DNA from: Acidimicrobiaceae bacterium
Lineage (GTDB): Bacteria; Actinomycetota; Acidimicrobiia; Acidimicrobiales; Aldehydirespiratoraceae
Reading direction: 5' to 3'
Assembly (NCBI GenBank): GCA_009842325.1
Contig: VYFQ01000035.1
Location: 172,093-236,092, forward strand
Length of the DNA: 64,000 nt
Below the pieces are notes generated by a model. The model made no database searches and had not been told where the DNA came from. It worked only from the letters and a program-made list of their open reading frames with translations. Both the position numbers and the translations under genes were made by a program. Shown piece after piece: positions 44,082 to 52,582 of the stretch. Numbering within the stretch: position 1 is the first letter of the stretch; the number at the start of each line of letters is the position of its first letter.

Positions 44082-46133
44082 GTGATCCTCGCTTCCGGGT
44101 TCTTCGAGGACCTCTTCCGAGGCGTCTTGCAGGGCACGCCCCCCGGAGCGGTCTACGCGCTCATCGCCCTGGGCTTCGTGCTCACCTACAAGACCTCCGG
44201 CGTGTTCAACCTGGCGTTCGGCGCTCAGGCCTACATCTCGGCCGCCATGTACTTCAAGGTCCACAGCGTGTGGGGCTGGCCCAAGTGGGCGGCCCTGCTC
44301 GTGTCGGTGTTCGTGCTGGCGCCGCTGGTGGGCCTGGTGCTCGAGCGAGCCATCTTCCGCCACCTCCGCACCGCCTCGGCGGTGTCGAAGCTGGTCGTCA
44401 CCATCGGTCTCAGCGTGGCCCTGCCCGAGATCTTCAACTGGGCAGCCCGGTTCAGTGCCGTCGCCGGGCGACAGATAACCGGCATCGTGCCCGACGGCGC
44501 CGGCGTGTACTACGACCCGTTCGGCATCTACCGCTTCAACCGCGACGAGTTGGCCATGATGGCGGTGGCGCTGGCCGGCACGCTGCTCCTGGCCGCCCTG
44601 TTCCGCTTCACGATGATGGGCCTGTCCATGCGGGCGGTGGTGGAGAGCCCCCGCATGACCGAGCTGAGCGGGGTCAACGCCAATCGGGTCTCGGCCTTCG
44701 CCTGGGCCCTGTCGAGCACGTTCGCGGGCATGGCCGGCGTGCTGATCGCGCCCCGGTTCAACTCGCTCAGCTCGGGGGACTACTTCACCCTGGTGATCAT
44801 CGCGGTGGCCGCGGCAGCCACAGGACTGCTCATCAGCCTGCCCCGGGCCCTGCTGGGCGGGCTGGGGCTGGGGTGGTTCATCGCCGTGTTCAACACCTTC
44901 CTGCCCGGACTGGCCGACGACCACACCTGGCTGCGGCCCTTCCAGGAGAATCTCACCCCGTCGCTGCCGTTCGTGGTGCTGTTCGCCATCCTCGTGCTTT
45001 GGCGCGCCGTCGGCCGGCAGCGCGAGGCATCCGATCCCCTGGCCGGCGTGGATCCCCCGCCGCCGGCGTTGGCCGCCCTCGAGCGCCACCCCAAGCTGAC
45101 GATGTTCACCCGGCTGTTCGGGGTGTTCTTCGTGACCGTGGTCGGGCTGGTGGTGTGGTTCCGGGCCGACGTCCTCTGGATGAGCCTCGTGACGAAGGCA
45201 GTGATCATCGCGCTCATCTACCTGTCGGTCACTGTCATCACCGGCATGGGCGGCCAGATATCGCTGTGCCAGGGGACGTTCGCGGCCATCGGAGGCTTCA
45301 CCGTCTTCCAGATGGCAGACCGGTTCAACATGTCGGTTCTGGCCGCGGCGCTGATCGGGGCGGCGCTGGCCGCAGTAGTCGGAGCGCTGCTGTCACTTCC
45401 AGTCCTGCGGTTGGGGGGAGTGTGGCTCGCCATCGCCACTCTGGCGTTCGCCTTCTTCTTCGACGCGGTGATGGTGAAGTTCTCCTGGGTGGGCGGGGGA
45501 AGCACCGCCCTGCTCACCGGCACCCAGGTGCCCCGCCCGCTGATCGGACCGATCGACTTCGCCAGCGACCGAGCCTTCCTGGTGCTGGCGGTGGTGGCGC
45601 TGGTGGTGGTGTCGGTGGTGGTGATACAGCTGCGCGAGGGCACGATCGGGCGCACTCTGGCCGCCCTCCGGGGCAGCGAGGTGGCTGCCGCGTCGATCGG
45701 CATCTCCGCGGCTCGGGCCCGGATCGTCGCCTTCGCGGTGTCGGCCGCCATCGCCGGGTTGGGCGGAGCGCTGCTGGCGATGCATCAGCAGAATGTGAAC
45801 TACGCGCTCAACTTTGCTCCAATCGTCGCGTTGTTCTGGCTGGTGGTGGTGGTCGCGCTCGGGTCTCGCACCGTGGAGGGAGCCATTCAGGCCGGTGCGG
45901 CCTTCGCCCTGTTCGAGCCGCTGATACTCCAGGGCGAGCTGCTCGGCTGGATCGTGCGGGGGGAGGAGCGTCTCCCTGAGTTCTTCCCGCTGTCGGGCAA
46001 CTGGCGGCTGATCCTGTTCGGTCTCATGGCCATGCAGTTCGCCCGCCATCCCGAGGGCCTGGTGGAGCACGGCAAGCGGCGTTCGGCTACCCGCATCAAC
46101 GGCTGGCTCGAAGCCCGGGAGGCTCGAGCATGA
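44082..46133 (+). CDS. Fused LivH-LivM type ABC permease
   Basis: A 683-residue fusion of the two membrane subunits of a branched-chain-amino-acid-type importer. Residues about 1-300 match LivH (GTPPGAVYALIALGFVLTY at the start). A cytoplasmic linker of about 50 residues follows, and 350-683 match LivM (TGMGGQISLCQGTFAAIGG, then a LRGSEVAAASIGI loop that contacts the ATPase). Start GTG 44082. Its stop overlaps the ATG of the first ATPase gene (ATGA). In most bacteria these are two proteins; fusion fixes a 1:1 ratio. Confidence 0.9.
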   Translation: MILASGFFEDLFRGVLQGTPPGAVYALIALGFVLTYKTSGVFNLAFGAQAYISAAMYFKVHSVWGWPKWAALLVSVFVLAPLVGLVLERAIFRHLRTASAVSKLVVTIGLSVALPEIFNWAARFSAVAGRQITGIVPDGAGVYYDPFGIYRFNRDELAMMAVALAGTLLLAALFRFTMMGLSMRAVVESPRMTELSGVNANRVSAFAWALSSTFAGMAGVLIAPRFNSLSSGDYFTLVIIAVAAAATGLLISLPRALLGGLGLGWFIAVFNTFLPGLADDHTWLRPFQENLTPSLPFVVLFAILVLWRAVGRQREASDPLAGVDPPPPALAALERHPKLTMFTRLFGVFFVTVVGLVVWFRADVLWMSLVTKAVIIALIYLSVTVITGMGGQISLCQGTFAAIGGFTVFQMADRFNMSVLAAALIGAALAAVVGALLSLPVLRLGGVWLAIATLAFAFFFDAVMVKFSWVGGGSTALLTGTQVPRPLIGPIDFASDRAFLVLAVVALVVVSVVVIQLREGTIGRTLAALRGSEVAAASIGISAARARIVAFAVSAAIAGLGGALLAMHQQNVNYALNFAPIVALFWLVVVVALGSRTVEGAIQAGAAFALFEPLILQGELLGWIVRGEERLPEFFPLSGNWRLILFGLMAMQFARHPEGLVEHGKRRSATRINGWLEAREARA

Positions 46134-46897
46134 CGCGGGTGCTGGAGGCTTCCGGTATGAGCGTGGCCTTTGCGGGCATCCGTGCCCTCGACAATGTGAG
46201 CGTGAGCGTCGCGGCCGCAGAGCGAGTGGGTCTGATCGGCCCCAACGGCGCGGGCAAGACCACCCTCTTCAACTGCCTGCTCGGGATCCTGCGGCCCGAT
46301 GCCGGTCGGGTGCTGCTCAACAGTGTCGATGTCGGCGGCTGGCCCGCCCATCGCCGGGCCCGTGCGGGCATGGGCCGGACGTTCCAGCGGGTGGAGCTGT
46401 TCGCCGACACCACCGTACGCGAGCACCTGCTGATCGCGGAGCGGATCCGCAACGGCACGGGCGCATTCTGGAAGGACCTGATCGGCCGGGGCCGGCCGAC
46501 ACCCGACGAGGTCGCCGCGTGCGACGAGGTCCTGGAGTTGCTGGGCATCGCCGAGCTCGCCGCCAAGCCGGTCGAGTCGCTCAGCCTGGGGCAGAGCCGG
46601 CTGGTGGAGGTCGGGCGAGCCCTGATGACCGGTCCGCAGGTCCTGCTGCTCGACGAGCCCTCGTCGGGCCTAGACCGCGACGAGACCCGGGCCTTGGCGA
46701 CCACCCTGCGGTCCGTACAGGACACCCGCGGCTATGCGGTGCTGCTGGTAGAGCATGATGTGTCGCTCGTGGCCGACTTCACCGAGCGCACCTATGTGCT
46801 GGATTCGGGGGTACTCATCGCCGAGGGCTCAACCGCGGACGTGCTGGCCGATCCGGCAGTGAGGCGGGCCTACCTGGGTAGCTTCGAGGTCACATGA
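46130..46897 (+). CDS. livG: LivG-like ABC ATPase
   Basis: A 255-residue ATPase of the branched-chain-amino-acid importer family. Walker A is GPNGAGKTTLF, the signature is LSLGQSRLVEVGRALM, and Walker B is VLLLDEPSSGLD. The signature reads LSLGQ rather than LSGGQ. It overlaps the permease stop and the next ATPase start by ATGA on both sides, so it belongs to a tightly coupled operon. Confidence 0.9.
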   Translation: MTRVLEASGMSVAFAGIRALDNVSVSVAAAERVGLIGPNGAGKTTLFNCLLGILRPDAGRVLLNSVDVGGWPAHRRARAGMGRTFQRVELFADTTVREHLLIAERIRNGTGAFWKDLIGRGRPTPDEVAACDEVLELLGIAELAAKPVESLSLGQSRLVEVGRALMTGPQVLLLDEPSSGLDRDETRALATTLRSVQDTRGYAVLLVEHDVSLVADFTERTYVLDSGVLIAEGSTADVLADPAVRRAYLGSFEVT

Positions 46898-47622
46898 GCG
46901 CGCCGATTCTTGAGCTGCGGGAGGTGGAGGCCGGCTACGGGCCGTTCCGTGCGCTCTTCGGGGTGTCGCTGGCGGTCGGTGCCGGGGAGGCCGTGGCGCT
47001 CGTGGGTGCCAACGGCGCCGGCAAGACCACCCTGGCCCGGGTGGCCAGCGGCCTGCTGGTTCCCAGCGCAGGGTCGGTGCACGTCGACGGCGCCCAGATC
47101 GAGGCTGGCGTGACGGCGGCCTGGCGGTTCGTGCGGGCTGGAGTGATGCACGCGCCCGAAGGGCGTTCCGTGTTCGCCTCGCTCACTGTGGAGGAGAATC
47201 TGGCGCTGTCGTTCCAAAGGGCCTTTGGCCGGGCCGGGTTGGCCGGCGGGCTGGACCGGGCCTACGAGCTGTTCCCCCGGCTGGGCGAGCGTCGCGGCCA
47301 GATCGCCGGCACGCTGTCGGGCGGCGAGCAGCGCATGCTGTCGCTGGCGCGGGTGCTGGTGGAGTCGCCCCGGCTGCTGATCGCCGACGAACTCTCCCTC
47401 GGTCTCGCTCCGATGGTTGTGGACCAGGTGTTCGAGACGCTGAGCCAGATCAGGGCAACCGGCACGGCGCTGCTGATCGTGGAGCAGCAGGTCGGCCACG
47501 CCCTCGAGCTGTGCGACCGGGCTGCCGTTCTCGAGCACGGGCTGATCACCTGGCAGGGCCCCTCGAACGAGGCCGGCGCCGTCCTGGAGAGCCGTCTCTT
47601 CGAGTCAGGAGCGCCTCACTGA
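46894..47622 (+). CDS. livF: LivF-like ABC ATPase
   Basis: A 242-residue ATPase, second of the pair. Walker A GANGAGKTTLA, signature LSGGEQRMLSLARVLV, and Walker B LLIADELSLGLAP, which is the LivF-type variant with Leu where Pro usually follows the Asp-Glu. Its TGA overlaps the ATG of the Ltp-like gene by one base (TGATG), linking importer and catabolic genes in one translational unit. Confidence 0.9.
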   Translation: MSAPILELREVEAGYGPFRALFGVSLAVGAGEAVALVGANGAGKTTLARVASGLLVPSAGSVHVDGAQIEAGVTAAWRFVRAGVMHAPEGRSVFASLTVEENLALSFQRAFGRAGLAGGLDRAYELFPRLGERRGQIAGTLSGGEQRMLSLARVLVESPRLLIADELSLGLAPMVVDQVFETLSQIRATGTALLIVEQQVGHALELCDRAAVLEHGLITWQGPSNEAGAVLESRLFESGAPH

Positions 47623-48803
47623 TGGTCGAGCGGATGGAACGGCGGGCCGTGATCAGCGGCGCGGCCCAGTCCGAGGTCGGCCGCCGGCTGTACCGCACCG
47701 GCATCGACCTCACCGTCGAAGCCGCGCTCCGGGCCGTCGAGGACGCCGGACTCACCACCGCTGACATCGACGGCGTGTCCACCTATCCGGGCTTCGGCGG
47801 CTCCTTCGGAGGGGCAATGGGGGCTGAACTGCACGAGGCTCTGAGACTGTCGCTCAACTGGCGCAGCGCGGGCGTGGAGACCGCAGGACCGCTGGGCGCG
47901 GTCCACAACGCCATTCTGGCGGTGGCGACCGGCCTGGCTCGCCACGTGCTGGTGTTCCGCACCGTGGTGGAGGGCAGCGGAGGGCCGCTGCGCCCCGGCA
48001 GCGGCGGCGGTGGGGGCGGCGGGATGGCCGGCTCGGCTGGCCCGTTCCAGTTCATGATCCCCTACGGCGCGGCGTCGGCCGCCTGCTGGGTCGCCTGCTA
48101 CGCCCGCCGCCACATGCACGACTACGGCACCACTCGCACCCAGCTCGGCGCCATCGCGGTCAACGGGCGGGCCAACGCGGCGGCCAACCCCAAGGCCATC
48201 TACACCGATCCCATGACCATCGACGACTACCTGGCCGTTCGCATGGTCAGCGATCCGCTGTGCCTCTACGACTGTGATGTTCCCTGCGACGGGTCCACGG
48301 CAGTGGTGGTCTCCCATCGAGACCACGCACCCGACACCCCGGCGGGCGCGGTCGGCGTCAACGCCATGGGGACCGCCATCCGGGGCCGGCCTTCCTGGGA
48401 CCAGTTCGACGACCTGACGTCGATGATGATGCGCCACACCGCCGCTTCGATGTGGGAGCGCACGGAGCTGACCGTCGACGACGTGGACACCGCTCAGCTG
48501 TACGACGGCTTCAGCTGGCTGACCCTGGCCTGGATCGAGGCCATGGGCTTCTGCGGCAAGGGGGAGAGCGGAGCCTTCGTGGAGGGCGGCGTCAACATCG
48601 GCCCCGACGGTTCTGCGCCGCTCAACACCTCCGGCGGCCAGCTCTCCGCGGGCCGGCTGCACGGCTTTGGCCACCTGCACGAGGCAGTGATGCAGTTGCG
48701 GGGCACGGCCAACATCCAGGTACCCGGCTGCGAGGTGGTCGCAGTCGGAGCCGGCGGCGGCCCCGAGACCGGATGCCTGCTGCTGACCAAGGGCCCGTCA
48801 TGA
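47622..48803 (+). CDS. Ltp2/SCP2-thiolase-like protein lacking the nucleophilic Cys (probable retro-aldolase)
   Basis: A 393-residue thiolase-fold protein of the lipid-transfer-protein group. There is no Cys in the first 153 residues, so the thiolase nucleophile (expected near 88, in ETAGPLGAVHNAI) is missing, as is the GHPxGATG His motif (here LSAGRLHGFGHLHEA). The YDGFSWLTLAWIE segment is the Ltp-type position that carries an active-site Tyr in the Ltp2 aldolases. Known Ltp2 enzymes form a complex with a DUF35 protein and cleave a steroid C-C bond by retro-aldol. The DUF35 gene follows directly (ATGA overlap). Confidence 0.85.
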   Translation: MVERMERRAVISGAAQSEVGRRLYRTGIDLTVEAALRAVEDAGLTTADIDGVSTYPGFGGSFGGAMGAELHEALRLSLNWRSAGVETAGPLGAVHNAILAVATGLARHVLVFRTVVEGSGGPLRPGSGGGGGGGMAGSAGPFQFMIPYGAASAACWVACYARRHMHDYGTTRTQLGAIAVNGRANAAANPKAIYTDPMTIDDYLAVRMVSDPLCLYDCDVPCDGSTAVVVSHRDHAPDTPAGAVGVNAMGTAIRGRPSWDQFDDLTSMMMRHTAASMWERTELTVDDVDTAQLYDGFSWLTLAWIEAMGFCGKGESGAFVEGGVNIGPDGSAPLNTSGGQLSAGRLHGFGHLHEAVMQLRGTANIQVPGCEVVAVGAGGGPETGCLLLTKGPS

Positions 48804-49222
48804 GCGGGGACAACCCGCCCCGGTTCGTGCTGGCCTCGCCCGAGAGCGAGTTCTACTGGCGTTCCGGAGCCGACGGCCGGCTCAGGATCCAGCGGTGCGG
48901 CGAATGCTCCCGCTGGGTCCACCCGCCCGGCCCGGCCTGCCCCTTCTGCCACTCGCGGCGGGTCGGCCCCGAACCGGTGGCCGGAACCGGCACCGTCGCC
49001 ACGTACACGATCAACCGCAAGGAGTGGATCCCGGGGTTCACGCCGCCCTATGTCTTCGCGTTCGTCGAGCTCGACGAGGATCCGACCGTGCGGATCGGCA
49101 CCAACATCGTCGACTGCGAGATCGAAGAGGTCGAGATCGGGATGCGGGTCGAGGTGCTGTTCGAGGAGAGCGGCGAGTGGCACGTCCCGCTGTTCCGCCC
49201 CGCAGTCACTGAAGAGTCCTGA
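48800..49222 (+). CDS. DUF35 zinc-ribbon/OB-fold protein, partner of the Ltp-like protein
   Basis: A 140-residue two-domain protein. The N-terminal zinc ribbon has four Cys (33, 36, 47 and 50, in CGECSRWVHPPGPACPFC). An OB-fold follows (GTGTVATYTINRKEWIPG, then VDCEIEEVEIGMRVEVLF). DUF35 proteins pair with thiolase-like or Ltp enzymes and bind acyl-CoA or CoA. The start overlaps the Ltp stop (ATGA), and its own stop overlaps the thioesterase start (TGATG). A structural and catalytic partner role for the Ltp protein is strongly suggested by adjacency. Confidence 0.88.
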   Translation: MSGDNPPRFVLASPESEFYWRSGADGRLRIQRCGECSRWVHPPGPACPFCHSRRVGPEPVAGTGTVATYTINRKEWIPGFTPPYVFAFVELDEDPTVRIGTNIVDCEIEEVEIGMRVEVLFEESGEWHVPLFRPAVTEES

Positions 49223-50052
49223 TGGCGGTCATCACCCTCGACGACCTGCTCGGCTGCCTGGACGTGCAGCCCGTGCGGCCGGGCGTGTGGACCGCGCCCA
49301 ACATCGAGATGGACTACCCCCGGATCTTCGGCGGCCAGCTGCTGGCCCAAGCGGTCGCGCTGGGGGCGGCCACCACCGAGGGCAAGGTTGTCAAGTCATT
49401 GAGCTGCCTGTTCCCGCGGGAGGGTTCGACCACCGATCCGCTCGAGTTCGAGGTGGAGGAGATCCAGACCGGACGAACCTTCGCGCTGCGCCGGATCCGA
49501 GCCAGCCAGCATGGCAAGGCCATCTTTGCGGCCATGCTCTCAATGCACGTGCTCGAGCACGTATCGGCCTTCGAGCATCAGGAACACGCCCCCGACTCGG
49601 GCCACCCTGACGAGGCCGCCGCGACGGACATGTCCATGATCCCCTGGACGACCAGGGTGACGGGCGGCGCCGACCTGCGGGACCCCGCACCGGCTCCGCC
49701 CCGCTACGCCTTCTGGACCCGCGTCGAGGACCGGCCCCTGGGCGACGACCCGGCAGTTCACCAGGCCCTGCTGGCCCACGCCACCGACCTGACCATCGTC
49801 GGAACGGTGCTGCTCCCGGTCGAGGGCGTGAGCCAGGCCGACTCCTACCACACCCTCCACACCGCAGTGACCAGCCACACCGTCTGGTTCCACCGCCCGT
49901 TCCGCCTCGACGAGTGGTGCCTGATCGCGCAGCACTCGCCCACGCTGGCCCGGGCTCGGGGCTTCGGCCAGGGCCACGCCTTCGATGCCGACGGTGCGCT
50001 GGTCGCCTCCTTCGCCCAGGAGTGCATGATCCGTCCCATCAACCAGGGCTAG
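49222..50052 (+). CDS. TesB-family acyl-CoA thioesterase
   Basis: A 276-residue double-hotdog thioesterase II. The N-terminal GQLLAQAVALGAA and the C-terminal SHTVWFHRPFRLDEW match the TesB/ACOT8 signatures. It hydrolyses acyl-CoA to free acid and CoA, perhaps draining dead-end or over-accumulated intermediates of the pathway. It overlaps the DUF35 stop by one base (TGATG). The MFS transporter gene begins 23 bases after its stop. Confidence 0.88.
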   Translation: MAVITLDDLLGCLDVQPVRPGVWTAPNIEMDYPRIFGGQLLAQAVALGAATTEGKVVKSLSCLFPREGSTTDPLEFEVEEIQTGRTFALRRIRASQHGKAIFAAMLSMHVLEHVSAFEHQEHAPDSGHPDEAAATDMSMIPWTTRVTGGADLRDPAPAPPRYAFWTRVEDRPLGDDPAVHQALLAHATDLTIVGTVLLPVEGVSQADSYHTLHTAVTSHTVWFHRPFRLDEWCLIAQHSPTLARARGFGQGHAFDADGALVASFAQECMIRPINQG

Positions 50053-50075
50053 AGCGAGAAGGAAGAGTTCGCGCC

Positions 50076-51221
50076 GTGTCTGCCGAAGCGCGTCCGTCCC
50101 TGGTGATCAACGCCGCGGTGATGGCCACTGTGTCCACCGTGCTTCCCGGATTCCTCATCGGTGCCATGTCGGTGCAGGTGAGCGCGGAGATGGGCGTTTC
50201 CGAAGGGGTTTACGGGTGGGGTCTCGGATCGTTCTTCGGGGCCGCCATGGTCGGGTCGATCATGCTGGGGCGGCTGGCCCAGCGAATCGGGCCGCTCAAC
50301 CAGATGACCCTCGCGCTGGGAGTGTCCGTAGCGGTGCAGCTGGCTCTGGCCGCCAGCGCCCGCTCGTTCCTGGCGGTGATCGGCTTCCTGGTGCTGGCCG
50401 GGCTGGCCAACGCCGCCAACCAGACGTCCGTCAACCTGGCCCTGGCCCAGGCTCAACTGCCACGGCTGGGTCTGGCCGTGTCGATCAAGCAGTCGGGCCT
50501 GCCGACGGCCACCCTGCTGGCCGGCTTCGCAGTGCCCTCGCTGGCCCTCACCGTGGGCTGGCGCTGGGCCTATGTGGCCGGCGCGGTGTTCGCTCTGATG
50601 TCGCTGGTGCTGGTCAGGACGGCCGTCGGATCATCGGTGTTCCGGGCGCCGGCCCGTGTGGCCGAGCCGGAGTCGTCGTCCCGGGACCTTTTCCTGGGCG
50701 CCGTGGTGGGTGCGTTCCTGGCCTTCAGCGCTGGATCACTGGTCGCGTGGGGGGTCGGCTCCGGCGTCGACGCCGGGCTGGGACCCGGCGCCGCCGGGCT
50801 GTTCCTGAGTGTCGGGGCGGCCACCGGCATCACGATGAGAGTCGTGAGCGGCTGGCTGTCAGACACCATGAGGGTCAAGCCGTTTCGGGTGGGGGGCATC
50901 ACCGCCCTAGTCGGCTCGATAGGCATGGCCGGGCTGGCGCTGCGCTCGCCGGCCACCCATGTGGCCGCCATGCTGCTGTCCTTCGGGTGCGGCTGGATCT
51001 GGCCGGTGTTCACGAACTACGGGATCGTACGGACCAACCCCCGGGCCGCCGGCAGTGCCACCGGGATCACGCAGATGGGCGTCTACGTCGGGGTATTCGT
51101 GGGTCCTCTGGTCACGGGGTGGCTGATCGAGCACTCCGGATACCAGGCGATGTGGCTGGCCGTGGCTGCCTCGTCGGTCGCCGGCGCGGCCGTGTCGATC
51201 CGCATAGCCGACCGCTTCTGA
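50076..51221 (+). CDS. MFS transporter
   Basis: A 381-residue major-facilitator protein with about 12 hydrophobic spans; GRLAQRIGPLNQM is the loop 2-3 motif. It is of the monocarboxylate/cyanate-type subgroup. Start GTG 50076 is preceded by GAGAAGGAAGAG. It follows the thioesterase on the same strand and could be part of the same operon, exporting or importing an organic acid. Substrate unknown. Confidence 0.85.
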   Translation: MSAEARPSLVINAAVMATVSTVLPGFLIGAMSVQVSAEMGVSEGVYGWGLGSFFGAAMVGSIMLGRLAQRIGPLNQMTLALGVSVAVQLALAASARSFLAVIGFLVLAGLANAANQTSVNLALAQAQLPRLGLAVSIKQSGLPTATLLAGFAVPSLALTVGWRWAYVAGAVFALMSLVLVRTAVGSSVFRAPARVAEPESSSRDLFLGAVVGAFLAFSAGSLVAWGVGSGVDAGLGPGAAGLFLSVGAATGITMRVVSGWLSDTMRVKPFRVGGITALVGSIGMAGLALRSPATHVAAMLLSFGCGWIWPVFTNYGIVRTNPRAAGSATGITQMGVYVGVFVGPLVTGWLIEHSGYQAMWLAVAASSVAGAAVSIRIADRF

Positions 51222-51265
51222 CTCCGCTGGCCCCATCGCGCCGGCCCATGGCCCATCATTGGGCT

Positions 51266-52582
51266 ATGACCAGCGACATTCTGGACAGGTCGGCCGCCGC
51301 CATCGACGACAACGTGATGTTCGAGCCCGACGGGCGGCCCTTCGGCTTGGGGCTGCCGGGTGACGGGCTGGGCGCCAGCCACGAACTGCAGGACGGCGTC
51401 ACCATGATCGAGTCCTTCGCTCATGTGCATGTAATCGAGACAGCTTCGGCGGCCGTCGTGTTCGACTCCAGCGTTCCCGATCTCGGGCCCCGGGTGGCCG
51501 ATCGGGTTCGGGCCGGAACCCGGGCGCCGGTGAGCCATGTCGTCCTCACTCACGGACACCGCGACCACGCCGGCGGGGCAGCCGCTCTCGTTGACGGTCT
51601 GGCCACGCCGGGACGGCGCCCCCTGCTTGTGGGGCACGAGGCCCTGCCGGACCGGGTGGCCCGGTACCGCTTGACTGACGGCTACAACCAGGTCGTCAAC
51701 CAGCGGCAGTTCGGGCGGGTGCCGAACTGGGACCTGGCCGGAGGCTGGGCGTTCGAGGTGCCCGATCTGGATGTGTCGTTCAACCGACGGATCACCCTGG
51801 ACGTCGGCGGGCTTGAAGTCGAGTTGCGTCATGTGAGAGCCGAGACCGACGACCACTTGTGGGCATGGATCGCGGAGAGGGCCGTGGCGGTCACCGGCGA
51901 CCTGATGCTGTGGCACTTCCCCAACGCCGGCAACCCGGCCAAGTCGCAGCGCTACCCGCTGGAATGGGTCGCGGCGCTGCGAGACATTGCCGAGGTCGGC
52001 GCGCAGCTTCTGCTGCCCGGTCACGGGCTGCCCATCGCCGGCCGCGAGCGGATCCGTCGCGTGCTGCTGGACACGGCGTCGGTGCTCGAGGAGTTGACGA
52101 TGATGACCCTCGACCTGATGAACCGCGGGGCAAGCCTCGACGACGTGCTGGCCGAGGCCCGCCTGGCCGGTGAGCGGATCCGGCGTCCCTATCTGGCGCC
52201 CACCTACGACGAGCCGGAATTCGTGGTCCGCAACGTCTGGCGGCTCTACGGCGGCTGGTACGACGGCGTCGCCAGCAACCTCAAGCCGGCCCGCTACGCC
52301 TCGGTGGCGTCGGAGCTGGCCGATCTGGCCGGTGGACCGCTCGCCCTGGCCCGCCGGGCCGAGACCCTGGCCGGGGAGGGGAAGACCGCAGTGGCGTGCC
52401 ACCTGATCGATCTGGCTGCGGCGGTCGAGCCCACCAGCGCCGCGGTGCACGGCGTGCGGGCCGGGATCTACTGGCAGCGCCGGGCCGAGCAGCAGTCGAT
52501 CATGGCCGCGGCCATTTACGAGTCGACGGCCCGAGAGTCAGACGTGAGAGCGGCGGCGGGACTGGGCGAGGTGGCCGGCTAG
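51266..52582 (+). CDS. Alkylsulfatase-like metallo-beta-lactamase-fold hydrolase
   Basis: A 438-residue protein with an N-terminal metallo-beta-lactamase domain. The HxHxDH motif is H96-H98-D100-H101 (THGHRDHAGG), VTGDLMLWHF gives a further metal Asp, and LLLPGHGLPI another His. It also has a C-terminal alkylsulfatase-type dimerisation domain (VWRLYGGWYDGVASNLKPAR). Such enzymes hydrolyse sulfate esters, though many members are unassigned. ATG 51266. Its last 45 bases overlap the end of the opposing MFS gene. Confidence 0.85.
   Translation: MTSDILDRSAAAIDDNVMFEPDGRPFGLGLPGDGLGASHELQDGVTMIESFAHVHVIETASAAVVFDSSVPDLGPRVADRVRAGTRAPVSHVVLTHGHRDHAGGAAALVDGLATPGRRPLLVGHEALPDRVARYRLTDGYNQVVNQRQFGRVPNWDLAGGWAFEVPDLDVSFNRRITLDVGGLEVELRHVRAETDDHLWAWIAERAVAVTGDLMLWHFPNAGNPAKSQRYPLEWVAALRDIAEVGAQLLLPGHGLPIAGRERIRRVLLDTASVLEELTMMTLDLMNRGASLDDVLAEARLAGERIRRPYLAPTYDEPEFVVRNVWRLYGGWYDGVASNLKPARYASVASELADLAGGPLALARRAETLAGEGKTAVACHLIDLAAAVEPTSAAVHGVRAGIYWQRRAEQQSIMAAAIYESTARESDVRAAAGLGEVAG

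Noticed and set aside
42476..44137. Minus-strand open frame of about 553 codons opposite the substrate-binding lipoprotein
   Set aside because: The plus strand has a signal peptide, lipobox and LivJ-like fold; the opposite frame shows no domain.
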